A stretch of 64,000 bases of DNA from Alteromonas sp. CI.11.F.A3 (GTDB lineage Bacteria; Pseudomonadota; Gammaproteobacteria; Enterobacterales; Alteromonadaceae): positions 1,612,001-1,676,000 of the forward strand of contig NZ_CP136708.1 of NCBI RefSeq assembly GCF_032925565.1, in the 5' to 3' direction. Of the stretch, positions 25,707 to 35,922 are shown in pieces. A program made the translations under genes and the position numbers. Below the pieces are notes generated by a model. That model worked only from the letters and a program-made list of their open reading frames with translations. It ran no database searches and was not told the origin of the DNA. How positions within the stretch are numbered: the first letter of the stretch is position 1; every line of letters starts with the position of its first letter.

Positions 25707-26405
25707 CTACTGATTAATAAAATCATCCAACTCTTCGCCAGTTATTTTCTTAATCTGGCTGAATAAATACCACAGTGCAGTAATAAGCAAAATCATGCTA
25801 GGGATAACAATGACTGGGTAGCTCAATGCAGTCATTCGGCCTAGCTCTTCGGTGTACGCCGTAGTGCCTGGCTCGCTTACTAAAATAACTTTGGCCAAAA
25901 TATAGTTTAAGGCAGAAGATAAAAAGAACGAGCTAGCCACAATGTATGAACTAACGGCGACTTTGCGCTTAAACAAAGCCTGTTTGTTTTGTTCATCAAG
26001 TACGCGATTTAAGTGAGGCCAGTTTATAATTTGGTCGTTTAAGATAAGCATTTTGACCAGCGGCTTTTCAGTGTATTGGGTTATTAATACTGCCAAACCA
26101 ATAGCGGCAGGAATAGCCGCTTCTTTAATAGCAATATACTCAGCAGGTAGTTTTAACAAACTAAAGCCGCCAGTCAGCAATACGCTGATAATACCTAAAA
26201 CAGAAAATCCGTTTACTTTACCTGATTCTTTTAAATCCCATAGTCCGTAACCGATGGGGAAAGCAAGTGCGGCGACGATACTCCATTCTGGGCCTAAATA
26301 GTCTTCAGAGCTAGCATAGCTCATGAGCACTACGGGTATAATAATGTTGAAAGCGAGGTTGCCGAAAAAGCCCTGATTTTTTTGCTGCGATTGTACTTCT
26401 GCCAT
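25707..26405 (-). CDS. Integral membrane protein, VC0807-like
   Basis: A 232-residue protein with about six hydrophobic segments, alternating with short charged loops (for example GLWDLKESGKVNG and TQYTEKPLVKMLILND). It resembles uncharacterised proteobacterial membrane proteins of the VC0807 type. No catalytic motif is evident and no function is assigned. It stands alone on the minus strand, 63 bp from the rhomboid gene. Confidence 0.7.
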   Translation of the reverse strand: MAEVQSQQKNQGFFGNLAFNIIIPVVLMSYASSEDYLGPEWSIVAALAFPIGYGLWDLKESGKVNGFSVLGIISVLLTGGFSLLKLPAEYIAIKEAAIPAAIGLAVLITQYTEKPLVKMLILNDQIINWPHLNRVLDEQNKQALFKRKVAVSSYIVASSFFLSSALNYILAKVILVSEPGTTAYTEELGRMTALSYPVIVIPSMILLITALWYLFSQIKKITGEELDDFINQ

Positions 26406-26468
26406 AACGCCTTTATCTTTCTCTTATTAGCCGCACTGTTTAATGAACTGCAATTATACGGCATCCAT

Positions 26469-27008
26469 TCATCGTGCCCAGTGCCAAGCGGCAAATAACC
26501 CACCTAAAAAGCCAAATAGATGATATTCAAATGAAATAAATCTAGAGGTTGGCAATATACCTACTAACATTCCGCCATAAACGATGGCAACAATAATAGA
26601 AATAAGTAGGTACTTAACTTTTTTACTTTTAAAGCCGGCTAACACTAAGAAGCCGAAGTAGCCGTAAACCATACCACTTGCGCCAATATGCATAGCGCTA
26701 CGACCGAAAATCCACACACCCAGACCGCCAATAATCAATGCACTTGCGGTGGCGATGAGGAAGGTGCGCTTTCCCCACTGCATGGTAAGCCACATAAATA
26801 ATAACAAAGGGATAAAGTTAGCCATTAAATGCGACGGCGTACCGTGTAAGAAGGGGGCTGTGAAGATAAAGGGCAAGTGAGACAACGAGCGTGGATATAC
26901 ACCAAACTGATTTAAGCTATTTCCAGTTACTAAGTTCACTATCTCAATGACAATGAGAAATGCGCCTAAGGTAAGTAACACGCGAAGTTGAAAAGACAGT
27001 GGCTTCAT
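26469..27008 (-). CDS. Rhomboid family intramembrane serine protease
   Basis: A 179-residue, six-helix rhomboid. The early HGTPSHLMANFIPLLLF corresponds to the H-x-x-x-N helix, the nucleophile Ser is in MHIGASGMVYGYFGFL near residue 112 (GxSG), and the dyad His is in SFEYHLFGFLGGLFAA near residue 163. It cleaves transmembrane substrates in the cytoplasmic membrane; the targets are unknown. Its small size matches minimal bacterial rhomboids. Confidence 0.93.
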   Translation of the reverse strand: MKPLSFQLRVLLTLGAFLIVIEIVNLVTGNSLNQFGVYPRSLSHLPFIFTAPFLHGTPSHLMANFIPLLLFMWLTMQWGKRTFLIATASALIIGGLGVWIFGRSAMHIGASGMVYGYFGFLVLAGFKSKKVKYLLISIIVAIVYGGMLVGILPTSRFISFEYHLFGFLGGLFAAWHWAR

Positions 27009-27102
27009 AAACAGTATTTTATTCCTTCGTTATAACACTTTGTACAGCGCGGTAGTATTGGTGCCAGCTAGGCGCATCAATCAATAACGTTGAGTTGTTT
27101 GA

Positions 27103-28272
27103 TTACAAGATGATATGGGGTAGATATCGAGACAAGTCTTGCGTAATCGCATTGCTGTCTTCACGTACCGAAATACCTGCAGGCATGTCATCTACTAACC
27201 AACTACCGATGAGTGTATGGTTTCCATCAAACACAGGGAGGGGGTGGAAACCTTGCACAATAAACCCTTCTTCTCCATACGGGCCAGGGCTTAATTCCGA
27301 TTCCTTTCCATTTTCAATCAATGAAATATTCGCGCCTTCTCTTGAAAATAACGGCTTTTTCACCCACTTGCCGCCGTGTATCGCATTATGAGGAATATCA
27401 TCGGCGAAATAGGCAGGGAGTAAATTAGGATGGCCTTTGAACTTCTGCCACAACAAAGGCAATAATGCTTTGTTTGAAATAATAGACTTCCATGCAGGCT
27501 CTAACCAATTTACTTTTGCATCAGCGAGGGCATCACCGAACTCTTCTCGCAGAATAAACTCCCAAGGATAGAGCTTAAAGCAATCGGTAATGGGGGCATT
27601 AGCAAGGTCGGTAAATACGCCAGTATCTGCCAAACCAATGTCTTCAATAAAAACAAAGTCGCTTTTAATCCCAGCTTCTCGCGCGCAATCTTGTAAATAC
27701 TGCACCGTACCGCGGTCTTCTTCTGTGTCTTTGCAGCAAGAAAAGTGCATTTGATTCAATTGATAATGCTGGGCTATTTCACCAAAGCGAAACACCAGCT
27801 TTTCTTGCAAGCTATTAAATTGATCGGCATTACGCGCTAATACGCCCGCATTCACTTGCTGTTCTAACCATAGCCACTGCCAAAAGCCTGATTCGTACAA
27901 GCTGGTGGGCGTATCTGCGTTGTTCTCAAGCAGTTTTGCGGGGCCCTTGCCGGAATAAACTAAATCTAGGCGGGAGTACAAGCTTGGGTCACGGTTGCGC
28001 CAACTCTCTTTCACTAAACCCCAGTGGGCTTCGGGAATAGAAAAGCGGGTGAGTAACTGCTCACTATTAACTACATCATCAACCACTGCCAAGCACATTT
28101 GATGAAGCTCAGCGGTAGGATCTTCAATGTCCTTTTCAATCTGAGCAAGGGTAAATTGATAGTAGGCGCGCTCATCCCAGTAGGGTTCGCCATACATGGT
28201 ATGAAAGTGGAACCCAAATTCGCCGGCCAATTGCTGCCAACCTTTACGAGGCTGGCATGGCATTCTAAACAT
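27103..28272 (-). CDS. yjfC: Glutathionylspermidine-synthase-like ATP-grasp ligase (YjfC type)
   Basis: A 389-residue protein corresponding to the C-terminal synthetase domain of glutathionylspermidine synthase, without the amidase half. It has [14 protein letters not shown] near the start, [22 protein letters not shown] near residue 115, and the ATP-grasp core with [20 protein letters not shown] near residue 320. It should use ATP to form an amide bond; the natural substrate of this stand-alone form is not established. It is the last gene of the yjf-like operon, starting 3 bp after the DUF1190 gene. Confidence 0.88.
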   Translation of the reverse strand: MFRMPCQPRKGWQQLAGEFGFHFHTMYGEPYWDERAYYQFTLAQIEKDIEDPTAELHQMCLAVVDDVVNSEQLLTRFSIPEAHWGLVKESWRNRDPSLYSRLDLVYSGKGPAKLLENNADTPTSLYESGFWQWLWLEQQVNAGVLARNADQFNSLQEKLVFRFGEIAQHYQLNQMHFSCCKDTEEDRGTVQYLQDCAREAGIKSDFVFIEDIGLADTGVFTDLANAPITDCFKLYPWEFILREEFGDALADAKVNWLEPAWKSIISNKALLPLLWQKFKGHPNLLPAYFADDIPHNAIHGGKWVKKPLFSREGANISLIENGKESELSPGPYGEEGFIVQGFHPLPVFDGNHTLIGSWLVDDMPAGISVREDSNAITQDLSRYLPHIIL

Positions 28273-28275
28273 GGC

Positions 28276-28953
28276 TTATCCGCCCCAACTGCCTTTGCGT
28301 GAGCTACTTCCCCACGACGATTTTGCCCTAACACTGCTACCGAAGCCGCCGCGTTTCATGGTGCGGTTTACGGTAGGTTTAGGTTTTAGTGTATCTGAGC
28401 CCACTTTGTAATTGCGCTTGCGAATATCACCACTAAACACGTTACCATCGGCGGTAACCCAACGAGAACGATAAGAAGAGTAGGGTGAATATGAGGTATA
28501 GAGCGGCTGTGAATAATAGCGATTTGGTGATAATAACTGGCTCACCATGAAGCCGGCCATAAAGGGCATAAATACACTGCCCGAATTGGTATTTACCGTA
28601 CGACATTGGTTGGCGCCAAATTCGTACTCACAATCGTATTCGCTATTGAAGCGAGGGCTGGTGCGCATCGCTTCTTCTGTCGCGGTTTTATAAGCTGCAT
28701 CACAGCGTTCTACCGCATCAGGGAAATCTCGTTTACAGTCTTCCAATGAAGTATAAATTTGTGCGTCTTGCTTCTCTTCACCGCAAGCACTCAGGAAAAC
28801 ACTGGCAATACCAATAGCTAGAGGTTTTAAGGCGTAACTTTTGCGCATACGAGAAAGGTTGATACCTGAGCTACGTTTACGGCCGGTGGCTACACCTGAT
28901 TGGCTATCCATCATATCGTCTTGTACGGCCTGTGATTTATTAGAATTTGTCAT
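28276..28953 (-). CDS. yjfM: DUF1190 lipoprotein (YjfM/YgiB type)
   Basis: A 225-residue protein. A lipobox-like segment (ASVFLSACGEEKQD, Cys near residue 57) is preceded by an unusually long basic N-terminus, so the true start may be the Met near residue 31. Conserved Cys-containing stretches YTSLEDCKRDFPDAVERCD and YDCEYEFGANQC follow. The tail is Gly/Ser-rich (SSWGSSSRKGSWGG). The family commonly pairs with YjfC/YgiC-type ligases, as here, where the ligase follows by 3 bp. Function is unknown. Confidence 0.85.
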   Translation of the reverse strand: MTNSNKSQAVQDDMMDSQSGVATGRKRSSGINLSRMRKSYALKPLAIGIASVFLSACGEEKQDAQIYTSLEDCKRDFPDAVERCDAAYKTATEEAMRTSPRFNSEYDCEYEFGANQCRTVNTNSGSVFMPFMAGFMVSQLLSPNRYYSQPLYTSYSPYSSYRSRWVTADGNVFSGDIRKRNYKVGSDTLKPKPTVNRTMKRGGFGSSVRAKSSWGSSSRKGSWGG

Positions 28954-28962
28954 GGATCCCCC

Positions 28963-29379
28963 TTAATAGGTCATGCATGCCGCATTTAATAAACCCACAG
29001 CAATAGACATACTGGCTAGCATTACGCCTGCGGACACTTCATTTTCGTTAATACGCTGTGCAATTTTAGGCATAAAGGTGAAGCGTAATAATGCAAAGGC
29101 TAACGATTGCGCGATAATAGCGACAACAGCCCAAATAATGAAATCGACAATGGCGACTGAGTGAGTCGCTGCGCTAGCAAGTGCAATGGCAAAACCTACA
29201 ATCGCGCCGCCAAAACCAATGGCAGCTGCTACGTTTTTCTCTTCTTTTACCAGTTTCCACTCATCGTGTGGGGTCACTAGCGCATAAACAAGTTTGAAGA
29301 CGAATAAGAAAACAATTGAGAGGCCGAAGTACACCGCAAAGTTATCTAATCCAGCCAATGAATCCATAATAGTGTCCAT
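28963..29379 (-). CDS. yjfL: DUF350 membrane protein (YjfL type)
   Basis: A 138-residue protein with four hydrophobic helices arranged as two repeats. The helix containing NVAAAIGFGGAIVGFAIALA and the later SAGVMLASMSIAVGLLNAA are typical DUF350 halves. Its function is unknown; the family recurs with PspA-like and glutathionylspermidine-synthase-like genes. It is 9 bp upstream of the DUF1190 gene. Confidence 0.88.
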   Translation of the reverse strand: MDTIMDSLAGLDNFAVYFGLSIVFLFVFKLVYALVTPHDEWKLVKEEKNVAAAIGFGGAIVGFAIALASAATHSVAIVDFIIWAVVAIIAQSLAFALLRFTFMPKIAQRINENEVSAGVMLASMSIAVGLLNAACMTY

Positions 29380-29405
29380 AGAACGTCCTTACCTTTATAT
29401 GTCGA

Positions 29406-30050
29406 TTAACCGTTTATTGTAATGTCAGCGGGCTCTACATCAAACCCAGTGGAGATGACCAAGCAGCGGTCAAAATTGCTTCCAACTACCTTTTCTTCAC
29501 CCACCACCAACAATGATTCTACTCTATCATTTTCTATCTCTCGTTCGTAGAGCATCATAAACTGATCAGTTGTGCTGATATCTTCATCTTCTTCATAAGT
29601 GGTCTCTGATACCGCTACGGGCGGTGATTCTACGCCTACTGCTTCCCAAACGCGCTTAAACACCTTGCCATCAAGGGTATAAGTCGGTTGGCTTATGAGG
29701 GTGTTTACACATGACTTCCATTGTTGTTCACTACCAATGGTTTCAGTGCTATAAAAATGCCAGAGTTTGACGTCAGTAATATGGTTTTCGGTTAGTCCGC
29801 CATCTAATACAACTTGCAGAAAAGCATCATCGTCAGTGTAAAAACGCAGCAAAGTGCCGCCAGTATCAAGGGGGGCTTCGCCAACGGCCTGAATAAGTTG
29901 CGAGCGTGCTGCACCTTCAATCGTTAGTGAAGGCTCAAGTAAAGACAGCTTCAGGTTATCAAGCTCGAATGAACCGCCTAGGTACAAGCCCATTACCTCA
30001 GGCACTTTGGGTTTTTCGGGTGCTTTTTTCTTAAATAATTTACTAAACAC
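29406..30050 (-). CDS. yjfK: DUF2491 protein (YjfK type)
   Basis: A 214-residue soluble protein starting MFSKLFKKKAPEKPKVPEV, with GLYLGGSFELDNLKLSLLEP near residue 25 and LRFYTDDDAFLQVVLDGG near residue 68. It matches the E. coli YjfK family in length and position. Function is unknown. It stands between the channel gene (14 bp) and the DUF350 gene (26 bp). Confidence 0.85.
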   Translation of the reverse strand: MFSKLFKKKAPEKPKVPEVMGLYLGGSFELDNLKLSLLEPSLTIEGAARSQLIQAVGEAPLDTGGTLLRFYTDDDAFLQVVLDGGLTENHITDVKLWHFYSTETIGSEQQWKSCVNTLISQPTYTLDGKVFKRVWEAVGVESPPVAVSETTYEEDEDISTTDQFMMLYEREIENDRVESLLVVGEEKVVGSNFDRCLVISTGFDVEPADITING

Positions 30051-30064
30051 AATACACTCCTGTG

Positions 30065-31120
30065 CTATTCGGCGTCTAACGATGGCCAGTTAATAGCATT
30101 GATACGCCTGTCGGCAATGTAAAATAAGGTATCGCCTGGTGCTAACGTCGACTCTAACGGCGGGTTCACCACCATCTCTTTCACTTGTCCGCCTGGGGCG
30201 TAACCAATGAATATGGCATCGTGTCGACGCTTTAAGTTCATAAATAATTTAGCGACAGAAATAGTAGGGCTATCGCTAGGAATTTTTACTGAAAATTGGG
30301 CTTGGCCTTCATCCACGCTGAGTAAGTCGTGATGCAGCATGCTAGAGCCTGGGTCGAACGCCGCTTTAGCTAGCATTTCAACGGCCACGCTGGGCGTACA
30401 TTCCACTTTCGGGCAATGCTCTTGTAGTAAACCGACTAGACTATCATCGTTAAAATAAGCCACTTGATGGGCTTGTGGATTTCGCTTTGAGCAATACAAT
30501 GCGGTGGTCATAGTCACATCGTCTTGCGGATTGTCGATAAGAATAGTTTGCGCTGAGGCGATACAGGCTCTATCCATGTCGTCATCTTTGTTAAACGAGT
30601 CTACTTTTACAAATTCAATGATGCCGGGCATGGGGTTGGTAATGTCGGCTTTTACACACAAGACAATGTCAGGCCGCTCGGTCATGTCTTCTCGTTCTTG
30701 CAGAAGTAAATTAAGTAGCAAGATGGTGCGTTGCTCGTTCCAGCCAATAACTAAAATATGTTTACTAACGTGAAGGCTTGTCATGCCCATGACCCCTTTT
30801 CTCCATTGTCCAGATACCCAGGCTGCAATTCGGCCAATCACCATGGCAAAAATACTGAGCCCTAGCGGAATAACATAAAACGCAACGATGAGTTTGCCGG
30901 CTGATGTGGTGGGCGATAAGTCGCCATAACCTACGGTAGATGCAGTGACGGCTAACCAATAAATAAAGTCTGCTTGTGCAATTAACGCATTTTCATTGGC
31001 AGCATATAAAAGCCAATAACTACTGACTCCATAAAAAGCAGTTGCGCCTAAAATGGTGTACCAACGAGACTCGGCGAAATACTGCAACATCATCTTGCGC
31101 AGTTTTGTCCATTGCGACAT
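30065..31120 (-). CDS. Two-TM potassium-channel-like protein with cytoplasmic Rossmann domain
   Basis: About 351 residues from the ATG at 31120; a TTG at 31132 in the same frame has no usable ribosome site. Two membrane helices flank a pore loop with the potassium selectivity sequence TASTVGYGDLSPTT near residue 70. A cytoplasmic Rossmann-like domain begins KHILVIGWNEQRTILLLNLL near residue 125, like the RCK/TrkA-N gating domains, and a C-terminal regulatory segment follows. It is probably a ligand-gated K+ channel in the cytoplasmic membrane. It is absent from the E. coli yjf operon and is inserted here between the PspA-like and DUF2491 genes. Confidence 0.88.
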   Translation of the reverse strand: MSQWTKLRKMMLQYFAESRWYTILGATAFYGVSSYWLLYAANENALIAQADFIYWLAVTASTVGYGDLSPTTSAGKLIVAFYVIPLGLSIFAMVIGRIAAWVSGQWRKGVMGMTSLHVSKHILVIGWNEQRTILLLNLLLQEREDMTERPDIVLCVKADITNPMPGIIEFVKVDSFNKDDDMDRACIASAQTILIDNPQDDVTMTTALYCSKRNPQAHQVAYFNDDSLVGLLQEHCPKVECTPSVAVEMLAKAAFDPGSSMLHHDLLSVDEGQAQFSVKIPSDSPTISVAKLFMNLKRRHDAIFIGYAPGGQVKEMVVNPPLESTLAPGDTLFYIADRRINAINWPSLDAE

Positions 31121-31189
31121 AGCGAGAAACAACCTTAGTTTGTCTTTTCTTAACTGTGCCTTTAAGCGGGGGAGATGTCTATAAAAGAC

Positions 31190-31211
31190 AAAGCGGGAGC
31201 CTAAGCTCCCG
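31190..31211 (-). terminator. Internal hairpin (attenuator-like) between pspA-like and channel genes
   Basis: On the minus strand CGGGAGC-TTAG-GCTCCCG is followed by CTTTGTCTTTT. The stem is perfect (7 bp), but the T tract is interrupted, so it may only partly terminate transcription. It lies in the 103-bp gap after the PspA-like gene. Confidence 0.65.
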
Positions 31212-31223
31212 TTAAATATTACT

Positions 31224-31904
31224 TTATTTGCCTAAAATACGAGCAAGCTCATCATCGGCTGAGGTTTTGCCCCCTTTAATACCGGCTTCTGAGAGGCGCT
31301 TTTCTAAATCGCTGCTCGACTCTTCAGTGGCAAGTTCTTCCGCCGCTTGAAGTTCAGCGTTGCGCATCTTCTGCTTATCTTGAATGCGTGAAAGCGATTC
31401 CGTTGCGGTTTTCATTTTACTGTTCGCGCCCATGTGGCGAGATGAAACAGCAACTTGTGCCTTCTGTACACTTTCAGTGGCTTTCACCATATCCACTTGC
31501 TGCTCTAAACGGCGCAAGTTCGCTTTTGCTTGCTGGATATTCTGTGCCAATTGCTTCTCTGATTGCTGGAACTGATCAAGATACGCTTGCTCTTGCGCTT
31601 GTTCTTCTTTCAATTCAGACACCTTTTGAGCACAATCCAAGGCTAACTGGCGATCGTTATCAATGGCTTTACGTGCATGCGCTTCGTATTCAGCAATGGA
31701 TGAATTAAAGCTGTCTACTTTTTGTTGAGACAACTTACATTTCGCTAAAATCTGCGTTCTTGCATGATCAGATTTACGTAACTCTTCTTTAGCTTCTCTG
31801 ATTTCTTGCTCCAGAATACGGATAGCTTGGCTATCTACTACCGACTGTGCCGCTTCGTTGGCACCACCCTTTACTGCAGTAACTAATTTTTTCCAGACTG
31901 ACAT
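31224..31904 (-). CDS. yjfJ: PspA/IM30-family coiled-coil protein (YjfJ type)
   Basis: A 226-residue, almost entirely helical protein rich in Glu, Lys and Gln, with long coiled coils from about residue 25 to 200 (for example ILEQEIREAKEELRKSDH). It begins MSVWKKLVTAVKGGANEAAQ, an amphipathic helix like the membrane-binding N-terminus of PspA. Such proteins assemble on the inner membrane and stabilise it under stress. AAGGAG precedes the ATG. It follows the DUF2170 gene by 23 bp. Confidence 0.9.
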   Translation of the reverse strand: MSVWKKLVTAVKGGANEAAQSVVDSQAIRILEQEIREAKEELRKSDHARTQILAKCKLSQQKVDSFNSSIAEYEAHARKAIDNDRQLALDCAQKVSELKEEQAQEQAYLDQFQQSEKQLAQNIQQAKANLRRLEQQVDMVKATESVQKAQVAVSSRHMGANSKMKTATESLSRIQDKQKMRNAELQAAEELATEESSSDLEKRLSEAGIKGGKTSADDELARILGK

Positions 31905-31927
31905 TCGCTTCTCCTTCGAAGTAAATA

Positions 31928-32317
31928 TTAACTAAGGTGTGTTTCGTAGGCATCTAAAAATGATGCAACGTTCTGAAACAGTGTTTCTACTTCAATCACA
32001 ATACTTTCTGACTTCGACTGTGCACTTAGGGCGCCAAAGGCAACGTAGTACTCTTCGTCACCAACGGTCGAAATGCCTACCGTGGTTAATGGGAACAGCA
32101 TGTGGGTAGATAAAATCTCGTGATCTAAAGCCGCTTTGTCTTTCACTTCTGATGAAGCAAACAATAAGGTTTCTACTAAAATTTGCTCGCCGCTTATCGC
32201 TAGCCACGCGTCTATACCGTCTTGATTCGCAATGAGTAAACAGTTTTCCTCACGCGTCACCACAAAGTCATCGTGCCCTTTAAACAAAGATTCGATGCTC
32301 TCTAGATCCCAACTCAT
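31928..32317 (-). CDS. yjfI: DUF2170 protein (YjfI type)
   Basis: About 129 residues from the ATG at 32317, chosen because AAGGAGAA stands six bases before it; the frame is open 51 bp further upstream without a ribosome site. The protein begins MSWDLESIESLFKGHDDF and contains IANQDGIDAWLAISGEQIL, features of the small YjfI family, which structurally resembles type III secretion chaperone-like folds. It is the first gene of the operon, so the promoter should lie within 32318-32500. Function is unknown. Confidence 0.87.
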   Translation of the reverse strand: MSWDLESIESLFKGHDDFVVTREENCLLIANQDGIDAWLAISGEQILVETLLFASSEVKDKAALDHEILSTHMLFPLTTVGISTVGDEEYYVAFGALSAQSKSESIVIEVETLFQNVASFLDAYETHLS

Positions 32318-32500
32318 ACAGTTCTCCTTTTCGATTGAAGCGATAATGTCGAGTGCCACTGTAACCACAAATTACGCACTCGCCAATATTCTTGACTTGC
32401 AGTGTAGACCCATTATGCCATAATCGTCAACAACGAATACGCTTTAAATGTGTAAAAAAGTGTGTTTTTGTAAATCATACGTCACAAATGGGGTGTTAAA

Positions 32501-32767
32501 TTGAGTGCTAAAAATGCATGGCGACAAACCGTAGCACGACTCGTTAAGTCTGAAATGTCTGTGCGTGGAGTAAAATATCAAGCGCTCAGCCAGCGTTTAG
32601 CCGACATTGGTGTGGAACAAAGTGCTGATAACCTGAGGAACAAGGTCAATAAAGGCATAATGGGCGCAGATTTGTTAGTACAAATATTATACGTCCTTAA
32701 AGCGCGTGCAGTAGATGCGGCGTTAATCGAAGAAATCTTAACTGATCTTGATGATACAAACGGGTAA
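32501..32767 (+). CDS. Small DUF6471-type protein
   Basis: An 88-residue basic protein, starting at TTG 32501 (the next in-frame ATG, at 32554, would remove the first helix). It contains AWRQTVARLVKSEMSVRGVK, YQALSQRLADIGVEQSADNL and ADLLVQILYVLKA, a helix-turn-helix-like arrangement seen in DUF6471 proteins. DNA binding is plausible but not shown. It is divergent from the yjf-like operon and might regulate it; that is inference from position alone. Confidence 0.75.
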   Translation: MSAKNAWRQTVARLVKSEMSVRGVKYQALSQRLADIGVEQSADNLRNKVNKGIMGADLLVQILYVLKARAVDAALIEEILTDLDDTNG

Positions 32768-33148
32768 AATGCTTTATCGCAAAAAGATATGAAGTGAAAA
32801 GTTCGCTCAGGAAGTCGGTAGCAATCGACAGGCGAAAAAAAACCCGACAAGTGTCGGGTCTAAGATAAGGAATGTTAAGGGAGAACATCATCACTATCTG
32901 GGATGAATCTTAACCGTTTAAGGTTTTCTCTTCTATCTTTGTTTGATATTTAACCGTATTGGGTTCTATAAGTAGGTATAGTAAATTATACATGGCTACT
33001 TTAGGCTAATAAAAATAAGAGGTTGGATGGTTGGGTGAAATTGTATTTTGGTTAAAAGTAACCAAAGTCTATGGAACTTAAATATTACTTAATATTCAAC
33101 TTTTGTCTTAATTCTTTAGTTCAATTTTGGCGTCTTTAAATAGTAAAT
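32768..33148. other. Intergenic region before queA
   Basis: These 381 bp contain the minus-strand terminator-like hairpin at 32832-32859 and an AT-rich stretch before queA that probably holds its promoter. No convincing gene is seen on either strand. Confidence 0.5.
32832..32859 (-). terminator. Rho-independent terminator, minus-strand orientation
   Basis: On the minus strand ACCCGAC-ACTT-GTCGGGT is followed by TTTTTTT. No gene on the minus strand precedes it: the nearest sequence is the queA promoter region. On the plus strand it follows the DUF6471 gene by 75 bp but lacks a T tract downstream. Confidence 0.7.
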
Positions 33149-34213
33149 ATGAAATTATCAGATTATCGCTTCACACTTCCAGAACACCTCATTGCCAAGT
33201 ACCCAACAGAAGACAGAACGGCAAGCCGTTTACTTCAGTTGAATGGTAAGTCGGGCGCTGTCACTCACTCTATGTTTAACGACATGCTGTCATTAGTAGA
33301 AGAGGGTGACCTTCTGGTATTTAATAACACCCGGGTTATTCCTGCGCGCCTGTTAGGCAAGAAAGAAACCGGCGGCCAAGTTGAAGTGCTCATAGAGCGT
33401 ATTTTAACCGAGCACACCGCGCTTGCGCATGTGCGAGCCAGCAAAGCACCAAAGCCTGGTACCCGTTTATTGCTTGAAGAACATGTGAATATTACGGTTG
33501 AAGGACGTGATGATGCCTTGTTTTTACTTCGCTTCGATCATGAAGAAACCGCGCTTTCGTTGTTGGAGCAGTATGGTCACATGCCATTGCCACCCTACAT
33601 TGACCGCCCTGATGAATCGACCGATAAAGAGCGCTATCAAACGGTTTACAACGAAACGCCAGGGGCAGTTGCAGCGCCTACCGCGGGCTTACACTTTGAC
33701 GACGATATGCTAGCGGCGCTTAAAGCAAAAGGCATTAATTTAGCCTTTGTTACCTTGCATGTTGGTGCGGGTACTTTCCAACCAGTGCGGGTGGAGAATA
33801 TTGAAGAGCATAAAATGCATGCTGAATATGCCGAGGTATCCCAAGACGTGGTAGATGCCGTATTAGCAACGAAAGCAAAAGGTAAGCGGGTGATTGCAGT
33901 AGGGACTACATCGGTACGTTCATTAGAATCTGCGGCAAAAGCCAGTGCAGAGCAATCAAAAGAAAAAAATGCAGCTGAAAGCCCCGTGATTGCGCCATTT
34001 TATTCAGATACCGAAATTTTTATTTACCCAGGTTTCACCTTCAAAGTAGTCGACGCCATGTTTACTAATTTTCATTTGCCTGAATCGACACTTATGATGC
34101 TAATAAGTGCTTTTGCTGGCAGAGAAAATGTAATGAATGCTTATCAAGAAGCTATCGAAAACGAGTATCGATTCTTTAGCTATGGCGACAGTATGTTTAT
34201 CGAAAAAGCCTGA
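33149..34213 (+). CDS. queA: S-adenosylmethionine:tRNA ribosyltransferase-isomerase
   Basis: A 354-residue QueA, which transfers and isomerises the ribosyl group of SAM onto 7-aminomethyl-7-deazaguanine in tRNA to give epoxyqueuosine. Family landmarks are [20 protein letters not shown] at the N-terminus, [20 protein letters not shown] near residue 55, [19 protein letters not shown] near residue 172 and [19 protein letters not shown] near the end. It precedes tgt on the same strand, the usual order. Confidence 0.97.
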   Translation: MKLSDYRFTLPEHLIAKYPTEDRTASRLLQLNGKSGAVTHSMFNDMLSLVEEGDLLVFNNTRVIPARLLGKKETGGQVEVLIERILTEHTALAHVRASKAPKPGTRLLLEEHVNITVEGRDDALFLLRFDHEETALSLLEQYGHMPLPPYIDRPDESTDKERYQTVYNETPGAVAAPTAGLHFDDDMLAALKAKGINLAFVTLHVGAGTFQPVRVENIEEHKMHAEYAEVSQDVVDAVLATKAKGKRVIAVGTTSVRSLESAAKASAEQSKEKNAAESPVIAPFYSDTEIFIYPGFTFKVVDAMFTNFHLPESTLMMLISAFAGRENVMNAYQEAIENEYRFFSYGDSMFIEKA

Positions 34214-34376
34214 TTGAAAGTTTTAGTATCGGCGATATTTTAAGGAATAGAGCAGAGGATGACCGTCCTATTTCTTTATCTCAACGATAAACATGCGTAT
34301 TGGGCATGATCTCAGAAGAATAACTGGTATAATCGCCCACAATTTCGTTTGACCCAGCGCCAGTGCGCGCACCTAA

Positions 34377-35504
<1,128 letters not shown>

Positions 35505-35528
35505 CAACGAAAATAATTGGGGAATTTT

Positions 35529-35867
35529 ATGAGCCTATTTATCTCAAGCGCACATGCGCAAGCTTCTGGTGGCGCTGCACAAGGCGGTGGCATGGAAATG
35601 ATCATCATGTTGGCCGTATTCGGTTTAATCTTTTACTTCCTTCTTTATCGCCCTCAAGCGAAGCGTGTAAAAGAGCATAAAAACTTAGTTACCTCACTGG
35701 GTAAAGGCGATGAAGTGCTAACACAAGGTGGCATTGTTGGTCGTATTACCAAAGTGTCTGACGACAAAGATTTCATCGAAATCTCGCTTAACGACACGAA
35801 CAACATTGTTGTACAGAAGTCGTCTGTAACAGCTGTGTTGCCAAAAGGCACTATGAAGTCGCTGTAA
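35529..35867 (+). CDS. yajC: Preprotein translocase subunit YajC
   Basis: A 112-residue single-span membrane protein of the SecDF-YajC complex. The ATG at 35529 follows TTGGGGA; a TTG 12 bp upstream in frame is rejected. A membrane helix (IIMLAVFGLIFYFLLYRPQA, about residues 25-45) is followed by a cytoplasmic domain with KEHKNLVTSLGKGDEVLTQG and GIVGRITKV. It is in the conserved tgt-yajC-secD-secF order. Confidence 0.96.
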   Translation: MSLFISSAHAQASGGAAQGGGMEMIIMLAVFGLIFYFLLYRPQAKRVKEHKNLVTSLGKGDEVLTQGGIVGRITKVSDDKDFIEISLNDTNNIVVQKSSVTAVLPKGTMKSL

Positions 35868-35922
35868 TTGACAAACGCCGGGGCCGGGACCTTCCCGGTA
35901 CTGGCACGAAAGGAACTATCCA

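Noticed and set aside
35904..35919. TGGCACG resembling a sigma-54 -24 box before secD
   Set aside because: The -12 position reads GAACT and lacks the GC, and the site lies in the leader of a constitutive sec operon.
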